This document shows positions 62,359 to 64,000 of a DNA stretch of 64,000 bases, piece by piece. The notes below the pieces were generated by a model that had not been told where the DNA came from, did no database searches, and was given only the letters and a program-made list of their open reading frames with translations. The translations under genes and the position numbers were made by a program. Source of the stretch: Chamaea fasciata (taxonomy: Eukaryota; Chordata; Aves; Passeriformes; Sylviidae). Each line of letters opens with the position of its first letter. Position 1 is the first letter of the stretch. The stretch lies in the NCBI GenBank assembly GCA_029207755.1, contig JARCOQ010000008.1:24231021-24295020 (forward strand), read 5' to 3'.

Positions 62359-63593
62359 GTTGAGCAGACTTAGATAAGTAATAAGCCTGAGACAACATAT
62401 CCATTGGCAATTGCAATCTCAGTGTTGAAAATCTGGCAAAATTGCAAGCAGATTTCCACAGTAGGAATTGTTGAACAACCTTCCTGGTGTCCACAGGTCT
62501 CTTCAGGATCAGTCACACAGACAGACAGTCAGAGACTCACAATGGCTTACTCCTCACTGAATCACCTTGACCACATTTCCTCCATGCTGAATTCACATCT
62601 AAAATAACCTTTGCTTCCTCATGCTTGCGTGGTTTCCAGGCTCGTGCTGCTGGGGAGAGCCGAGGTGTGTGTCAGAGACATGGTATTAATTCTCTCCCCT
62701 GAGAAATGTGCAAGGAGGCAGATTCTGCCAAAGGAAGCAGGTCTGTGAGTTTCTCTGTGTGGAGGGGCACATGTGCACATCAAACAGTAAGGTGACGAGA
62801 ACTCAGAGAAATAGGGGTGACTGTGCCCCTTAGGAAGACCTCATAGGTTAAACAACTCTGAAACAGATTCTATCAGGCAGATTAAAGTGTTGTAGAAGCA
62901 GAAGAGAATGGCTTGTCTCAATTTCCTGACAGGATTAAGATAAAGAAGGGGAAATAAAGCAAAAGAAATGGATATACTTATGAGCTAGAAATGTTTGGGC
63001 CTTTTCTTTATTTGCTTTCTGGCTTCTGAACATGCACCATACATTTGGAAAAGATAAAATAATAACTTTTTCTTTTTTCCCCCATGTCTTTAGAAGTATC
63101 AGCCTTTCATTTGCATTATATCATCCCTTTCCTGTCCCTGAGTTGTATTTTGGGTGGACTGTTGGAAGCAGAAAAGCCTGTATATCTTCTCATCATATGA
63201 ATTTTCCATTCTGATTTGTAACACACCTATGGCCAAGAGAGCACAGGAAGCATAGAGAAAAGGATTTCCTGCTGAACAGTGCCTTAAAGGAGAACAGGTC
63301 AGTGAAGGGCTGACTGTGTGGCCTTTGGATCTCTATCTGGCTGCTCAGAGCAATGTGAACTAGGTCATGATTATTGTGTACTGCTCCTCCTGTTCATGGG
63401 TTAGAGATACACTAGCCCTGAGGTTTTAAGTGTTGTCAATAGTTACGCAAATGGGTGTTATTGTGGCCATGACTGTTAAGTTGTTATATTAATTGTTATA
63501 CTTGTTGTACCCTCATGCTATCATGTACACATTATTTAATATATATCATTGAGTTCTCTGAGTTAATCCTCATTTGCACTAAATAACATCATT
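62359..63593. other. No gene recognised
   Basis: Non-coding DNA with only short frames. Confidence 0.55.
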
Positions 63594-63856
<263 letters not shown>

Positions 63857-64000
63857 TCCATTCCTGATGAGCTTTTTTCCATTGATGGATGTGACACCAC
63901 AGTTTTTAGTCACCATTAGTCATTGAGAGGCCATGAAGAAAAATGCGAGCACTGTATTAGGCTGTATAGAGAGGATTATTACCTACAAATGTGTAGAATA

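Overview
This window looks like intergenic or deep intronic DNA from a bird. It is AT-rich, CpG-depleted and interrupted by stops in all frames, and it contains no prokaryotic-style gene arrangement, operon, CRISPR array, tRNA or rRNA that I can see. The bird assignment rests on two signals. The first is a CR1 LINE 3' end near 1193-1232, with the diagnostic terminal ATTCTATGA repeat. The second is a nearly full-length LTR at 23327-23905 of a type I know from avian genomes. Older amniote relics (CR1/L3-like tails at 2007-2070 and 25075-25128; MIR-like SINE pieces near 38960-39130, 43220-43318 and 58290-58340) fit this. Passerine versus other bird cannot be settled from the sequence alone.

Layout. 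1-10.8 kb: non-coding DNA with a hexanucleotide microsatellite, CR1 relics, a short LTR-terminus match and a small tandem repeat. 10.8-11.7 kb, minus strand: the best coding candidate, two open segments that join in phase across a plausible intron. 16.1-16.7 kb, minus strand: a weaker protein-like stretch. 17.4-17.5 and 25.2-25.4 kb: islands of retained CpG in AT-rich DNA, the second being the best candidate for a constrained regulatory element. 23.3-23.9 kb: an LTR with no recognisable viral genes beside it, so probably a solo LTR. 28.0 kb: a weak terminal-exon candidate. 34.5-35.0 kb: C/T- and A/C-rich low-complexity DNA. 39-43.3 kb: MIR-like relics, a 19-bp duplication and a poly-A run. 48-54.8 kb: T/G, poly-T/poly-G and AAAT repeats. 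54.2 kb: a perfect small hairpin. 62.3-63.9 kb: CA/TACA repeats and a 260-bp polypurine tract at the right end.

No gene could be named with confidence. Most open frames of 60-175 codons appear to be chance or low-complexity frames. I did not find a convincing new multi-gene biological system. The items most worth checking are the two-segment candidate at 10839-11652 and the CpG-retaining block at 25201-25440.
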